Positions 52,977-60,565 of a stretch of DNA of 64,000 nt are shown here, piece by piece (positions within the stretch are counted from its first letter, which is position 1; each line of letters opens with the position of its first letter). The notes below the pieces were generated by a model, which searched no databases, was not told where the DNA came from, and was given only the letters and a program-made list of their open reading frames with translations. The translations under genes were made by a program, and so were the position numbers. Origin of the DNA: Halomonas fontilapidosi (GTDB lineage: Bacteria > Pseudomonadota > Gammaproteobacteria > Pseudomonadales > Halomonadaceae); assembly GCF_014192285.1 (NCBI RefSeq), contig NZ_JACHXQ010000005.1:186001-250000 (forward strand). The letters are read 5' to 3'.

Positions 52977-53222
52977 ATGCCAATCCCCATCCAGCACGAC
53001 GCCCCTGCCACGCCCACGTTCACGACGTTCATCCGCCTGCCCGACCGCGAGCCCGGCGAGCAGCAGCATGGCTACCCCTTCTCGCCACAGCGCCTGTCCG
53101 AAGCACCGAGCGAGATGCCCGCCAGGACATCCCCCGAAGAACCTGATGTGCTCGCTGCCGAAGGCGACGATGACCTGATGAGCCAGGATATTAACGCGGT
53201 CGATTTCGACCCTCTCCTCTAG
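52977..53222 (+). CDS. Small hypothetical acidic protein
   Basis: An 81-residue frame beginning MPIPIQHDAPATPTFTTF, preceded by GAGGT five bases upstream of ATG and followed by a hairpin. It is rich in Pro, Asp and Glu, with an acidic C-terminus (INAVDFDPLL), no membrane segment and no domain I know. Coding status is plausible from the ribosome site and end hairpin but not proven. Confidence 0.5.
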   Translation: MPIPIQHDAPATPTFTTFIRLPDREPGEQQHGYPFSPQRLSEAPSEMPARTSPEEPDVLAAEGDDDLMSQDINAVDFDPLL

Positions 53223-53228
53223 CAGACC

Positions 53229-53260
53229 GGCTGGCGCGACCCCGACGAGGTGCGCCAGCC
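53229..53260 (+). terminator. Hairpin after the 81-residue protein gene
   Basis: Stem GGCTGGCGC/GCGCCAGCC with a 14-base loop, starting 7 bp after the stop codon. No T tract. Confidence 0.5.
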
Positions 53261-53338
53261 GAATCCGGCAACAGGAATCTGCTGCCGCGGATCACCGGGC
53301 CGACTCATCCCGGCGCCTCGAGGATGCCGTTAACCCGT

Positions 53339-53518
53339 TCACTCCGCTGACTTCTTGATGTCGCGCTTGAGATCGCCGTAACTGGCCTCTACCTTGCCGC
53401 CCTGCTTTTCGACCTTGCCCTTGTATTCAAGCTCCTTGTCGCCGGTCACCTTACCGGCAACTTCCTTGACCTTGCCCTTCACCTCGTTGGAACGGCCTTT
53501 GATCTGGTTCTTGTTCAC
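53339..53518 (-). CDS. CsbD-family stress protein
   Basis: A 59-residue, Lys/Glu-rich, probably disordered or helical protein of the CsbD family, which is induced by general stress in many bacteria. The repeat-like NEVKGKVKEVAGKVTGDKEL is diagnostic. The start is GTG at 53518 with GGGAG eight bases upstream; the longer ATG frame lacks a ribosome site. Confidence 0.88.
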   Translation of the reverse strand: MNKNQIKGRSNEVKGKVKEVAGKVTGDKELEYKGKVEKQGGKVEASYGDLKRDIKKSAE

Positions 53519-53701
53519 GAGTTTATCTCCCGATGGTGGTTTCGTCTGGGCGCTGCCTCTCACCCCGACTCATGTAGAGATCGGGGGAGAATTTCAGCAT
53601 AGGCAGCGACCTACCAATGATCTGTGCGCTGCACAACATAGCGCTACGGAGCCACGCTATCGACACGCGCCCTTCCGAATCGAATTACCGTCATGATATC
53701 C

Positions 53702-53738
53702 CGGCTGGTGCGCTCTGGGGGGGAGAGCGCACCAGCCG
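53702..53738 (-). terminator. Long hairpin at the end of the first Crp/Fnr gene
   Basis: A perfect 15-bp stem CGGCTGGTGCGCTCT with a loop of seven G residues (plus strand), starting 3 bp past the Crp/Fnr stop. No T tract on the minus strand. Confidence 0.65.
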
Positions 53739-53741
53739 ACG

Positions 53742-54464
53742 TCATGGTGAACCTTCCTTGATGAGGATCCGGCGGTAGAGGATTCGATCGGCGGCATAGC
53801 AGCCACACGCGGCCTCGATCAGGCCCGCCCGGTCCAGCACCGTGATATCCCCACGCTGATAGCTGATCAACCGGCGCCCCTGAAGCGCCATGGCGGCCAG
53901 AGTGATGCCGGCACGCCGCACCCCCAGCATCATGGCCAGGAACTCGTGGGTAAGATGCAGCCGATCGGAGTGCGCACGATCCTGGGTCATCAACAGCCAG
54001 CGCGCCAGGCGGGCCTCGACCTGATGAAAGTGGGTGCATGCCGCCACCCGTGTGAGCTGATGCATCAGCACGTAGAGATAGCGATTCAGCAGCGCCTTAA
54101 GTGCGGGGCTCTGCTTCAGGTGACGGCAAAAGGCAGCCGCCGGCATGCGCAGCACCTGCCCTGCCCCCTGCACCATGGCACGCAAGGGCGACTCATCGAG
54201 CCCCAGGATCAAGGGCATGCCATACATCCCTTCACTGCCGACCATTGCCACTTCCAGCCGCTCACTGTCGCTCAGGCTGGCAATCAGGGAGATGAAGCAG
54301 TCGAGCGGAAAATGGACATGCAGGATCTGCCCACCTGGCTCGGTCAATACCTCACCGAACGCCAGGTCGACAGCCTCGCAGTCGGCGAGGAAAGACGCCC
54401 GGTCCTGAGGCGACAAGCTGTCGATAAGGTGGTTGGTCACCGGACCGGGGATAGAGGACTGCAT
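53742..54464 (-). CDS. Crp/Fnr-family transcriptional regulator A
   Basis: A 240-residue regulator with an N-terminal cyclic-nucleotide-like domain (VHFPLDCFISLIASL, EVAMVGSEGMYGMPL) and a C-terminal HTH_Crp_2 winged helix (THEFLAMMLGVRRAGIT). It lacks the Fnr cysteine cluster, so it is not an oxygen sensor of the Fnr type. The ATG at 54464 has AGGAG upstream; the annotated frame extends 44 codons further without support. Paralogue of the next gene. Confidence 0.88.
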   Translation of the reverse strand: MQSSIPGPVTNHLIDSLSPQDRASFLADCEAVDLAFGEVLTEPGGQILHVHFPLDCFISLIASLSDSERLEVAMVGSEGMYGMPLILGLDESPLRAMVQGAGQVLRMPAAAFCRHLKQSPALKALLNRYLYVLMHQLTRVAACTHFHQVEARLARWLLMTQDRAHSDRLHLTHEFLAMMLGVRRAGITLAAMALQGRRLISYQRGDITVLDRAGLIEAACGCYAADRILYRRILIKEGSP

Positions 54465-54674
54465 GGCACGCTCCTGGTGAAGACCCGGCAATCGGCACAT
54501 GGCAGGCAACCACCAGGCTCCGAGGCCGGCGGCAGCCGGGGTGATCAGGCAGTCACCGAAAAGCCACCGAACGAACAGTGGCATGTTCATCATCATGCCG
54601 TCGGTGCGCCAGGAGACACACGAAGGGCACGTGCTGCTCGAACACGATCTCGCGCCTCGAGGAAAAGGGCCCCA

Positions 54675-55394
54675 TCACCCGGGACGATGGTAGCTCAGCA
54701 GGCGGTCGTACTCCTTCTTGACGACCGCATAGCACTCACAGACCCGTGCTTCCAGGCCAGGCCTGTCCAGGATACTGATGCGCCCACGATGGTAGGCAAT
54801 CAGCCCAGCCTTCTGCAGCTTGCCGGCCGATTCGGTAACGCCCTCTCGACGGACGCCCAGCATGTTGGCGATCAGCTCCTGGGTCATGACCAGCTCGTTG
54901 CTCGGCAAGCGATCCAGGCTCAGCAACAGCCACCGACACAGCTGCTGATCCAGGCTGTGGTGCCGGTTGCATACCGCCGTCTGCGCCATCTGGGTGATCA
55001 GGGCTTGGGTATAACGCAACAACAGGTACTGGAGCGTCGAGGCGCGATCGAATTCATCCTTCAGCAATTGTCCCTTGAGGCGATAGGCACCACCAGCACT
55101 CTGCACGACGGCACGGCTCGGCGTGGTTTCACCGCCCATGAACAGCGAGATGCCGACGATACCCTCGGCACCGACGACGGCTATTTCCGTCGAGTCGCCA
55201 TCTTCCATGACACAGAGTAGCGATACGATGCAGTCCGTCGGGAAATAGACATGGCGCATCACCTTTCCCGACTCGACCAGCGACTCCCCCAGGGTCAGCT
55301 CGACCCGCTCGAGGTGGGGCGCCAGGCGCTGGCATTCATCCCTCGGCAGGGCTGCCAGCAGGTGATTCTGACGAGGGTCATGTTGCGAAGCCAT
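54675..55394 (-). CDS. Crp/Fnr-family transcriptional regulator B
   Basis: A 239-residue paralogue of regulator A, with VYFPTDCIVSLLC and EIAVVGAEGIVGISL in the sensor domain and TQELIANMLGVRREGVT as recognition helix region. No Fe-S cysteine pattern. The ATG at 55394 has GGGAG eight bases upstream. It lies 210 bp upstream of regulator A, so each probably has its own promoter. Ligand and targets unknown. Confidence 0.88.
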   Translation of the reverse strand: MASQHDPRQNHLLAALPRDECQRLAPHLERVELTLGESLVESGKVMRHVYFPTDCIVSLLCVMEDGDSTEIAVVGAEGIVGISLFMGGETTPSRAVVQSAGGAYRLKGQLLKDEFDRASTLQYLLLRYTQALITQMAQTAVCNRHHSLDQQLCRWLLLSLDRLPSNELVMTQELIANMLGVRREGVTESAGKLQKAGLIAYHRGRISILDRPGLEARVCECYAVVKKEYDRLLSYHRPG

Positions 55395-55938
55395 GACGAA
55401 CACTCCCGTATCAGGCAAGCCACCCCGGCAACAGGAGGGAGAAGAGCGGACTTGTCCAATGGTGGTTGACGGACAGAGGCAGCCGCTGGAACGCCTTGCC
55501 GGACTTGCCCCAGATCTCGGTCAAGAGACAGGCCACAGGCTGCCCCGCAACACCAGGCAGCCGATAAACCATTGACATATATAGAGAAGCGCTGACTCAC
55601 AGGAGTCTAACTGCACTCCCTCACCCGCCGACAGATTCGCTGGAAGCGAAGTCCATGCCGTGTACGCTAACGCACGGAAGCGACGCCGTCACGCCACTAC
55701 GCTCGCTGGATATCGGCCAGGCGCTCCAGGGCTCGGGCCAGGCAACACCGTCCCAGCGGAAATCAGATATCGGCAGAAAAGGAAACCGACTCATGGTAAT
55801 GCACGCCCTTCTGATGACCAGGTCCCTTGTCTCACGCCATCGAGCGCACCAGCGGACCACACCATCCTTACCCACCGCATGGGCATCTGCCCCATGGGCC
55901 AGGCGCGCTCCCAGGCCGAGTCCATGAGGAACGACTCG
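55395..55938. other. Gene-free region between regulator B and the broken diguanylate cyclase
   Basis: About 540 bp with no supported gene. An AT-rich spot at 55570-55590 includes TTGACA and TATATA words that could serve promoters on either strand, but no well-spaced pair is visible. Open frames here look like by-products of GC bias. Confidence 0.45.
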
Positions 55939-57068
55939 ATGCTTCAGGGCTCCACCTGGACGCCGCTCGATTCCGCCGCCTTCACTGCCGAGCAGCCGCT
56001 GCGGCAAGGTCACCCTCCGCGCACGGAGGTCCTCCCCGAGCGAACAGCGACCAGAACCTCGAGACGGTGCCTCGCAGCGGCCCTGGAGGCCGAGAAGCGA
56101 TGGGCCCGGGCGGCCCTCGGCGCCATCGGCGATGCCGTCCTGCCATCGACCTCCGCGGGACGGTCACCTACATGAACCGGGTGGCGGAGACCCTGACAGG
56201 CTGGTCACAACGGGAGGCCATCGGAGCGCCAGTCTCGCGAGTGTTTCCTCTCGTCGATGGCAAGACACACCGCACGGCCATCACCCCCGGGCGGCGCGCC
56301 ATCGAGGAGAACAGAGCGGCGGGCCTCGCCCTGGATGGCGTGTTGGTCCGCCAGGATGGCAGCAAGATCGAGATCGAGGATTCCGCGACGCCCATCCACG
56401 ACCGTGAGGGTCGCGTCACCGGCGCCGTGATCGTGTTCCACGACGCCACTCGCTCACAGGTCATGCTGGAGAGGATGGCCCACCTCGCGCAGCATGATCC
56501 GCTCACCGGCCTGCCCAACCGCGCCCTGCTGACCGAACGGCTCTCCCGGGACCTAGGCCTGGCCCGACGTCACCGCCACCTAGTCGCCCTGCTCTATCTC
56601 GACCTTGACGCCTTCAAGCCCATCAATGATTCGTTCGGCCATGCCGTGGGGGACAGCCTGCTCCAGGCGGTGGCGAGTCGTGTTCAGGAGTGCATGCGCG
56701 ACATCGACACCGTCTGCCGCCAGGGTGGCGACGAATTCGTGATCCTGCTCGCCGAGATCAGGCGACCCGAGGATGCCACCCGAGTCGCGGAAAAGCTGCT
56801 CGCCGTCCTCGGCAGGCCGTACTGCATCCATGGCAATCAACTCCTTATCACGCTCAGCATCGGCATCAGCCTCTACCCGGATGATGCCGACGATGCCGAT
56901 GCCCTCATGCACAACGCCGACACGGCCATGTACCACGCCAAGAGAAATGGTCGAAATGGGCATCACTGCTTCACGGCCGAGATGAATACCCGCCCCCTTC
57001 AACGCAGGCGGACCGAACCAGGCCTGCAACGCCCCCTCCAGCCCTCGCAACTCGTTCTCGACTTCTAG
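55939..57068 (+). pseudogene. PAS-GGDEF protein broken by a one-base frameshift, EAL part missing
   Basis: Remnant or split diguanylate cyclase. The first frame, from the ATG at 55939 (GAGGA upstream), reads MLQGSTWTPLDSAAF and on to GAIGDAVL; it then must shift by one base at 56142-56143 to continue as IDLRGTVTYMNRVAETLTGW, the middle of a PAS domain. Adding one G after CTG would restore a 376-residue protein: leader, PAS, linker, and GGDEF with intact GGDEF motif. The C-terminus reads CFTAEMNTRPLQRRRTEPGL and stops at LVLDF, exactly where related proteins enter an EAL domain. The downstream frame alone lacks a ribosome site. A sequencing error could explain the frameshift. Confidence 0.8.
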
Positions 57069-57290
57069 TGGAGGACCGGGCGTTTTGCCAGGCATCGGAT
57101 GCGAGGCGTACTGTACGCCAGCGCACAGATGGTGAGGCGCCAATCGCCTATCATCATCGTGGGTGAGGCAAGGGAGCTGCTTGTACAGGGAGTTGCACCA
57201 CGCGTCGCACGGACGGCGACGCCATCATGACATGAGCCATCCCGCAGCATCCTGGCACAGGATCATGTGCCAAAGAGGGTTACTTACTTG

Positions 57291-57365
57291 ATGAACAACA
57301 TCGTTTATATCGTCGGTGCCGTCGTGATCGTTCTGGTGGTCCTTTCCGTTCTCGGACTCCGTTGA
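57291..57365 (+). CDS. Single-helix small membrane protein (24 residues)
   Basis: ATG to TGA reading MNNIVYIVGAVVIVLVVLSV plus GLR-like end: one hydrophobic helix with a short polar N-terminus and a C-terminal Arg. I recall very similar 24-residue proteins from other proteobacterial genomes but cannot name a function. GAGGG lies rather far upstream (about 12 bases). Standalone gene in the stress-like stretch. Confidence 0.6.
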   Translation: MNNIVYIVGAVVIVLVVLSVLGLR

Positions 57366-57533
57366 GACAAGCGACAAACGAGTGGATCAACACGGCATCG
57401 GAAACCGAGAGGCTGTCGGCCGCAGAGGCCCCACCCCGTTGGAAACGCCCCCGTGGCCATCATCAAAGGGCGAGGTGATCGCCGGAAGAGCGGGCCACGC
57501 CCGACAGCGAACCCACGTGGATCCCGACATACG

Positions 57534-57570
57534 CAAAGCGCCCTCGCTTCCAGGAAGCGAGGGCGCTTTG
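57534..57570. terminator. Terminator of the tRNA-Lys operon
   Basis: A very stable stem of up to 18 bp (CAAAGCGCCCTCGCTTCC and complement) located 10 bp past the last tRNA-Lys on the minus strand. The T tract is short in both directions. Confidence 0.7.
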
Positions 57571-57579
57571 TCGTGAATC

Positions 57580-57655
57580 TGGTGGGTCGTGTAGGATTCG
57601 AACCTACGACCAATTGGTTAAAAGCCAACTGCTCTACCAACTGAGCTAACGACCC
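57580..57655 (-). tRNA. tRNA-Lys (TTT)
   Basis: A 76-nt cloverleaf, acceptor GGGTCGT/ACGACCC, anticodon loop CTTTTAA (anticodon TTT), encoded CCA. Second gene of a two-copy operon. Confidence 0.97.
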
Positions 57656-57685
57656 GGTGCTTTCAGGCAAGCATACAGGCTCGGA

Positions 57686-57761
57686 TGGTGGGTCGTGTAG
57701 GATTCGAACCTACGACCAATTGGTTAAAAGCCAACTGCTCTACCAACTGAGCTAACGACCC
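57686..57761 (-). tRNA. tRNA-Lys (TTT)
   Basis: First copy in the operon, identical over its 76 nt to the copy at 57580, with encoded CCA. Confidence 0.97.
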
Positions 57762-57778
57762 CTTCCGAACGGGGGCAG

Positions 57779-57807
57779 ATATTACTGATCTACCCCCCTG
57801 TTGGCAA
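57779..57807 (-). promoter_or_regulatory. Sigma-70 promoter of the tRNA-Lys operon
   Basis: On the minus strand TTGCCA (57802-57807) and TAATAT (57779-57784) are separated by exactly 17 bp, 17 bp upstream of the first tRNA-Lys. Confidence 0.8.
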
Positions 57808-57843
57808 GCGATTTTTGTCTTTGGTCGTAACGCGCTGTCCCGC

Positions 57844-58701
57844 TCAGCGCCCGGGCTGGCCCTTGGGCTTGCGCATGGCCTGCACCGGCCGACGCTTATG
57901 CTTGTCGCGGCTCCAGCGATTCTTCTCGTCCGGGGTCAGCTCCGGCACCTTGCGAGCGACCAGACCGGCCGTCGCCGAGAGGTCATCAATCTCGTCCTGG
58001 GAGAGCTCTACCCACTCGCCGGCCTTGGTGCGCTTGTCGAGGAAGATGTTGCCGTAGCGCACCCGCTTGAGGCGACTGACGGTGAGCCCCTGGGACTCCC
58101 ACAGGCGACGCACCTCGCGGTTGCGGCCCTCCATGATGACCACGTGGAACCAGGTATTGATGCCCTCGCCGCCGAACTCCTGGACGTCGGTGAAGCGCGC
58201 CGGCCCATCATCGAGCATCACGCCCTCGACCATGGCCACCACCTGCTCCTTCTTCACCTCGCCCATCACGCGCACGGCATATTCACGCTCCACCTCGGTG
58301 GAGGGGTGCATCAGCTTGTTGGCCAGTTCGCCGTCGGTGGTAAACAGCAGCAAACCGCTGGTGTTGATGTCCAGGCGGCCGATGGCGATCCAGCGCTCGC
58401 CCTTGAGGCGCGGCAGGCGGTCGAACACGGTGCGGCGCCCTTCCGGGTCCTTGCGGGTGCACAGCTCGCCCTCGGGCTTGTTGTACATGATGACTCGACG
58501 CGGCACCTCCTCGGCGCCGCGCAGGGTCACGGGGCGATCATCGAAGGCCACCCGGTCGCGCATCTCGATGCGGTCGCCCAGGGTAGCCACCTTGCCGTTG
58601 ACCTTGACCCGGCCATCGGCGATGGCCGTTTCCATCTCGCGGCGCGAGCCCAGCCCGGCACGTGCCAGGACCTTCTGCAATTTCTCGGTGGTAGTGCTCA
58701 T
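57844..58701 (-). CDS. rluB: 23S rRNA pseudouridine(2605) synthase
   Basis: Isomerises U2605 in 23S rRNA. The 285 residues have an N-terminal S4 RNA-binding domain, catalytic Asp111 in GRLDINTSG, and a basic C-terminal tail. The ATG shares one base with the scpB stop (TGATG), the usual scpA-scpB-rluB arrangement. Confidence 0.94.
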   Translation of the reverse strand: MSTTTEKLQKVLARAGLGSRREMETAIADGRVKVNGKVATLGDRIEMRDRVAFDDRPVTLRGAEEVPRRVIMYNKPEGELCTRKDPEGRRTVFDRLPRLKGERWIAIGRLDINTSGLLLFTTDGELANKLMHPSTEVEREYAVRVMGEVKKEQVVAMVEGVMLDDGPARFTDVQEFGGEGINTWFHVVIMEGRNREVRRLWESQGLTVSRLKRVRYGNIFLDKRTKAGEWVELSQDEIDDLSATAGLVARKVPELTPDEKNRWSRDKHKRRPVQAMRKPKGQPGR

Positions 58702-59558
58702 CAGTCGTCGTTCTCACTGGGTGTGGATTCCGTCCCCGGAGCAGCGTCATCGGCGACGCGGCCCCGGGCACGATCGGACAGGCGTGCTTCCAGATCGGCA
58801 AAGCTGAGTCCTGTCCGCTCAGACGCCTTCTCGGCGTGGTCATCTTCGTTGGCCCTCTGGGCCGTCGGATCGGCGGCGTGCGGTGCCGCCGCATCACCCG
58901 CCTCGGGCAACGCGTCATCTCCTGCTTCATCGGCCCCGGGCGAATCATCGCTCGCCTCGTCGGCCTGAGCGAGCAGCTCGTACTGGGGCGGCGGCGCCTG
59001 TTCCTCCAGGACGGGCTCCGTGAAGTGCTTGAGCTCGTGCATCGGCGGCAGCTCGTCGAGGGTCCTGAGGCCGAAGTCGTCGAGGAAGCTGCGGGTAGTG
59101 GCGAACACCGCCGGGCGCCCGGGCACGTCCCGGTGGCCCACCACGCGGATCCAGCCGCGATCGAGCAGGGTGCGCATGATCGAGCCACTCACCGTGACGC
59201 CGCGCACCTCCTCGATATCGCTACGGGTCACCGGCTGACGATAGGCGATCAGCGCCAGGGTCTCCAGCAACGCCCGTGAGTAGCGCTGGGGCCGCTCGTC
59301 CCAGAGCCGCGACACCCACGGCGAGAGGCGCGGCCGGATACGCAGCTGGTAGCCCGAGGCGGTCTCGATCAGCTCCATCGCGCCCCGCTCGTGGCGGCTT
59401 CCCAGGCGCTCCAGGGCCTCGCGCAGGGCACGCCGCGGCGGGCGCTCTTGATCGTCGAACAGCCCTTCCAGGCGTTCCAGCCCCAGTGGCTCACCGGCCG
59501 CCAGCAGCGCCGCCTCGAGAATCTCGTCCAGGGCATCGGGAAATTCCATGGCGGTCAT
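58701..59558 (-). CDS. scpB: Segregation and condensation protein B
   Basis: Winged-helix subunit of the SMC-ScpAB condensin acting in chromosome compaction. The 285 residues contain the ScpB core at about 10-185 ([27 protein letters not shown]) followed by a long acidic, Ala/Asp/Glu-rich extension of about 90 residues. Overlaps scpA by four bases. Confidence 0.94.
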   Translation of the reverse strand: MTAMEFPDALDEILEAALLAAGEPLGLERLEGLFDDQERPPRRALREALERLGSRHERGAMELIETASGYQLRIRPRLSPWVSRLWDERPQRYSRALLETLALIAYRQPVTRSDIEEVRGVTVSGSIMRTLLDRGWIRVVGHRDVPGRPAVFATTRSFLDDFGLRTLDELPPMHELKHFTEPVLEEQAPPPQYELLAQADEASDDSPGADEAGDDALPEAGDAAAPHAADPTAQRANEDDHAEKASERTGLSFADLEARLSDRARGRVADDAAPGTESTPSENDD

Positions 59559-60493
59559 GCCGGGTCGCTCCCGTCCTGGTTGTCGAGACGATCATCGTCG
59601 AAGGGGCTCTCGCCGTCCTCGCCCTCGTCAAGGGCCTCCGGCTCGAAGGCCTCCTGCTCGTCCAGCCGGGCCCGTACATGGATCGGCGAAAGCGGCGCAT
59701 TCTGCACGATCTCGATCATCGCCTCCTTGGCGAGTTCGAGAATCGCCATGAAGGTAACGATCACCCCGGCTCGCCCTTCATCGAGCGTGAACAGGGCCTC
59801 GAAGGCGGTGTAGTGCTCATGCTCCAGGCGCTCCATGATCGCCAGCATGCGCTCCCGGGTCGAGAGTCCCTCGCGGCTGATCTGGTGGGCCTGGTTGAGC
59901 TCGGCACGACGCAGGATACCGGCCAGCGCCCCGAGCAGCTCATCGAGCTCCACATCGGGGTGAATGACTCGCGCCTCCAGGGACGGCAGGGCCGCTCGGG
60001 CCGGGAACCAGTCGCGTCCCAGGCGGGGTAGCTCGGCCAGCGACTCGGCGGCGTGCTTGAGGCGCTCGTACTCCTGCAGCCGACGTATCAGCTCGGCGCG
60101 CGGGTCCTCCTCCTCGTCGTCCGCGCCCTCCTTGGGCGGGCGCGGCAACAGGGTGCGCGACTTGATCTCGGCCAGCATGGCCGCCATCAGCAAGTACTCC
60201 CCGGCCAGCTCGATCTCCATGGCCTTCATCAGCTCCACGTACTCGATGTACTGGCGGGTGATGGCGGCCACATCGATGGCCAGGATATCCAGGTTCTGGC
60301 GACGAATCAGGTAGAGCAGCAGATCGAGCGGCCCCTCGAAGGCCTCGAGGAACACGCGCAGGGCCTCCGGCGGAATATACAGATCCTCCGGCAGCTGGGT
60401 GATCGGCTCGTCGAACAGCCGCCCCAGCACCTCGGCATGGCCGGCCGTGGCATCGATCTGTTCGGGGCTGGCGGTATCGGGGGTGGCGCTCAC
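59555..60493 (-). CDS. scpA: Segregation and condensation protein A
   Basis: Kleisin subunit bridging SMC heads. The 312 residues have the FEGPLDLLLYLIRRQNLDI signature at about 52-72 and a C-terminal winged helix, then an acidic tail. An N-terminal extension of about 45 residues precedes the core. First gene of the operon with scpB and rluB. Confidence 0.94.
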   Translation of the reverse strand: MSATPDTASPEQIDATAGHAEVLGRLFDEPITQLPEDLYIPPEALRVFLEAFEGPLDLLLYLIRRQNLDILAIDVAAITRQYIEYVELMKAMEIELAGEYLLMAAMLAEIKSRTLLPRPPKEGADDEEEDPRAELIRRLQEYERLKHAAESLAELPRLGRDWFPARAALPSLEARVIHPDVELDELLGALAGILRRAELNQAHQISREGLSTRERMLAIMERLEHEHYTAFEALFTLDEGRAGVIVTFMAILELAKEAMIEIVQNAPLSPIHVRARLDEQEAFEPEALDEGEDGESPFDDDRLDNQDGSDPA

Positions 60494-60565
60494 GCGGCGT
60501 GCCTCTTCGGGGACGCGAGATCAACGCAACAGTCTAGCAAGATGCCTGGGACACAGACAGGCCTG

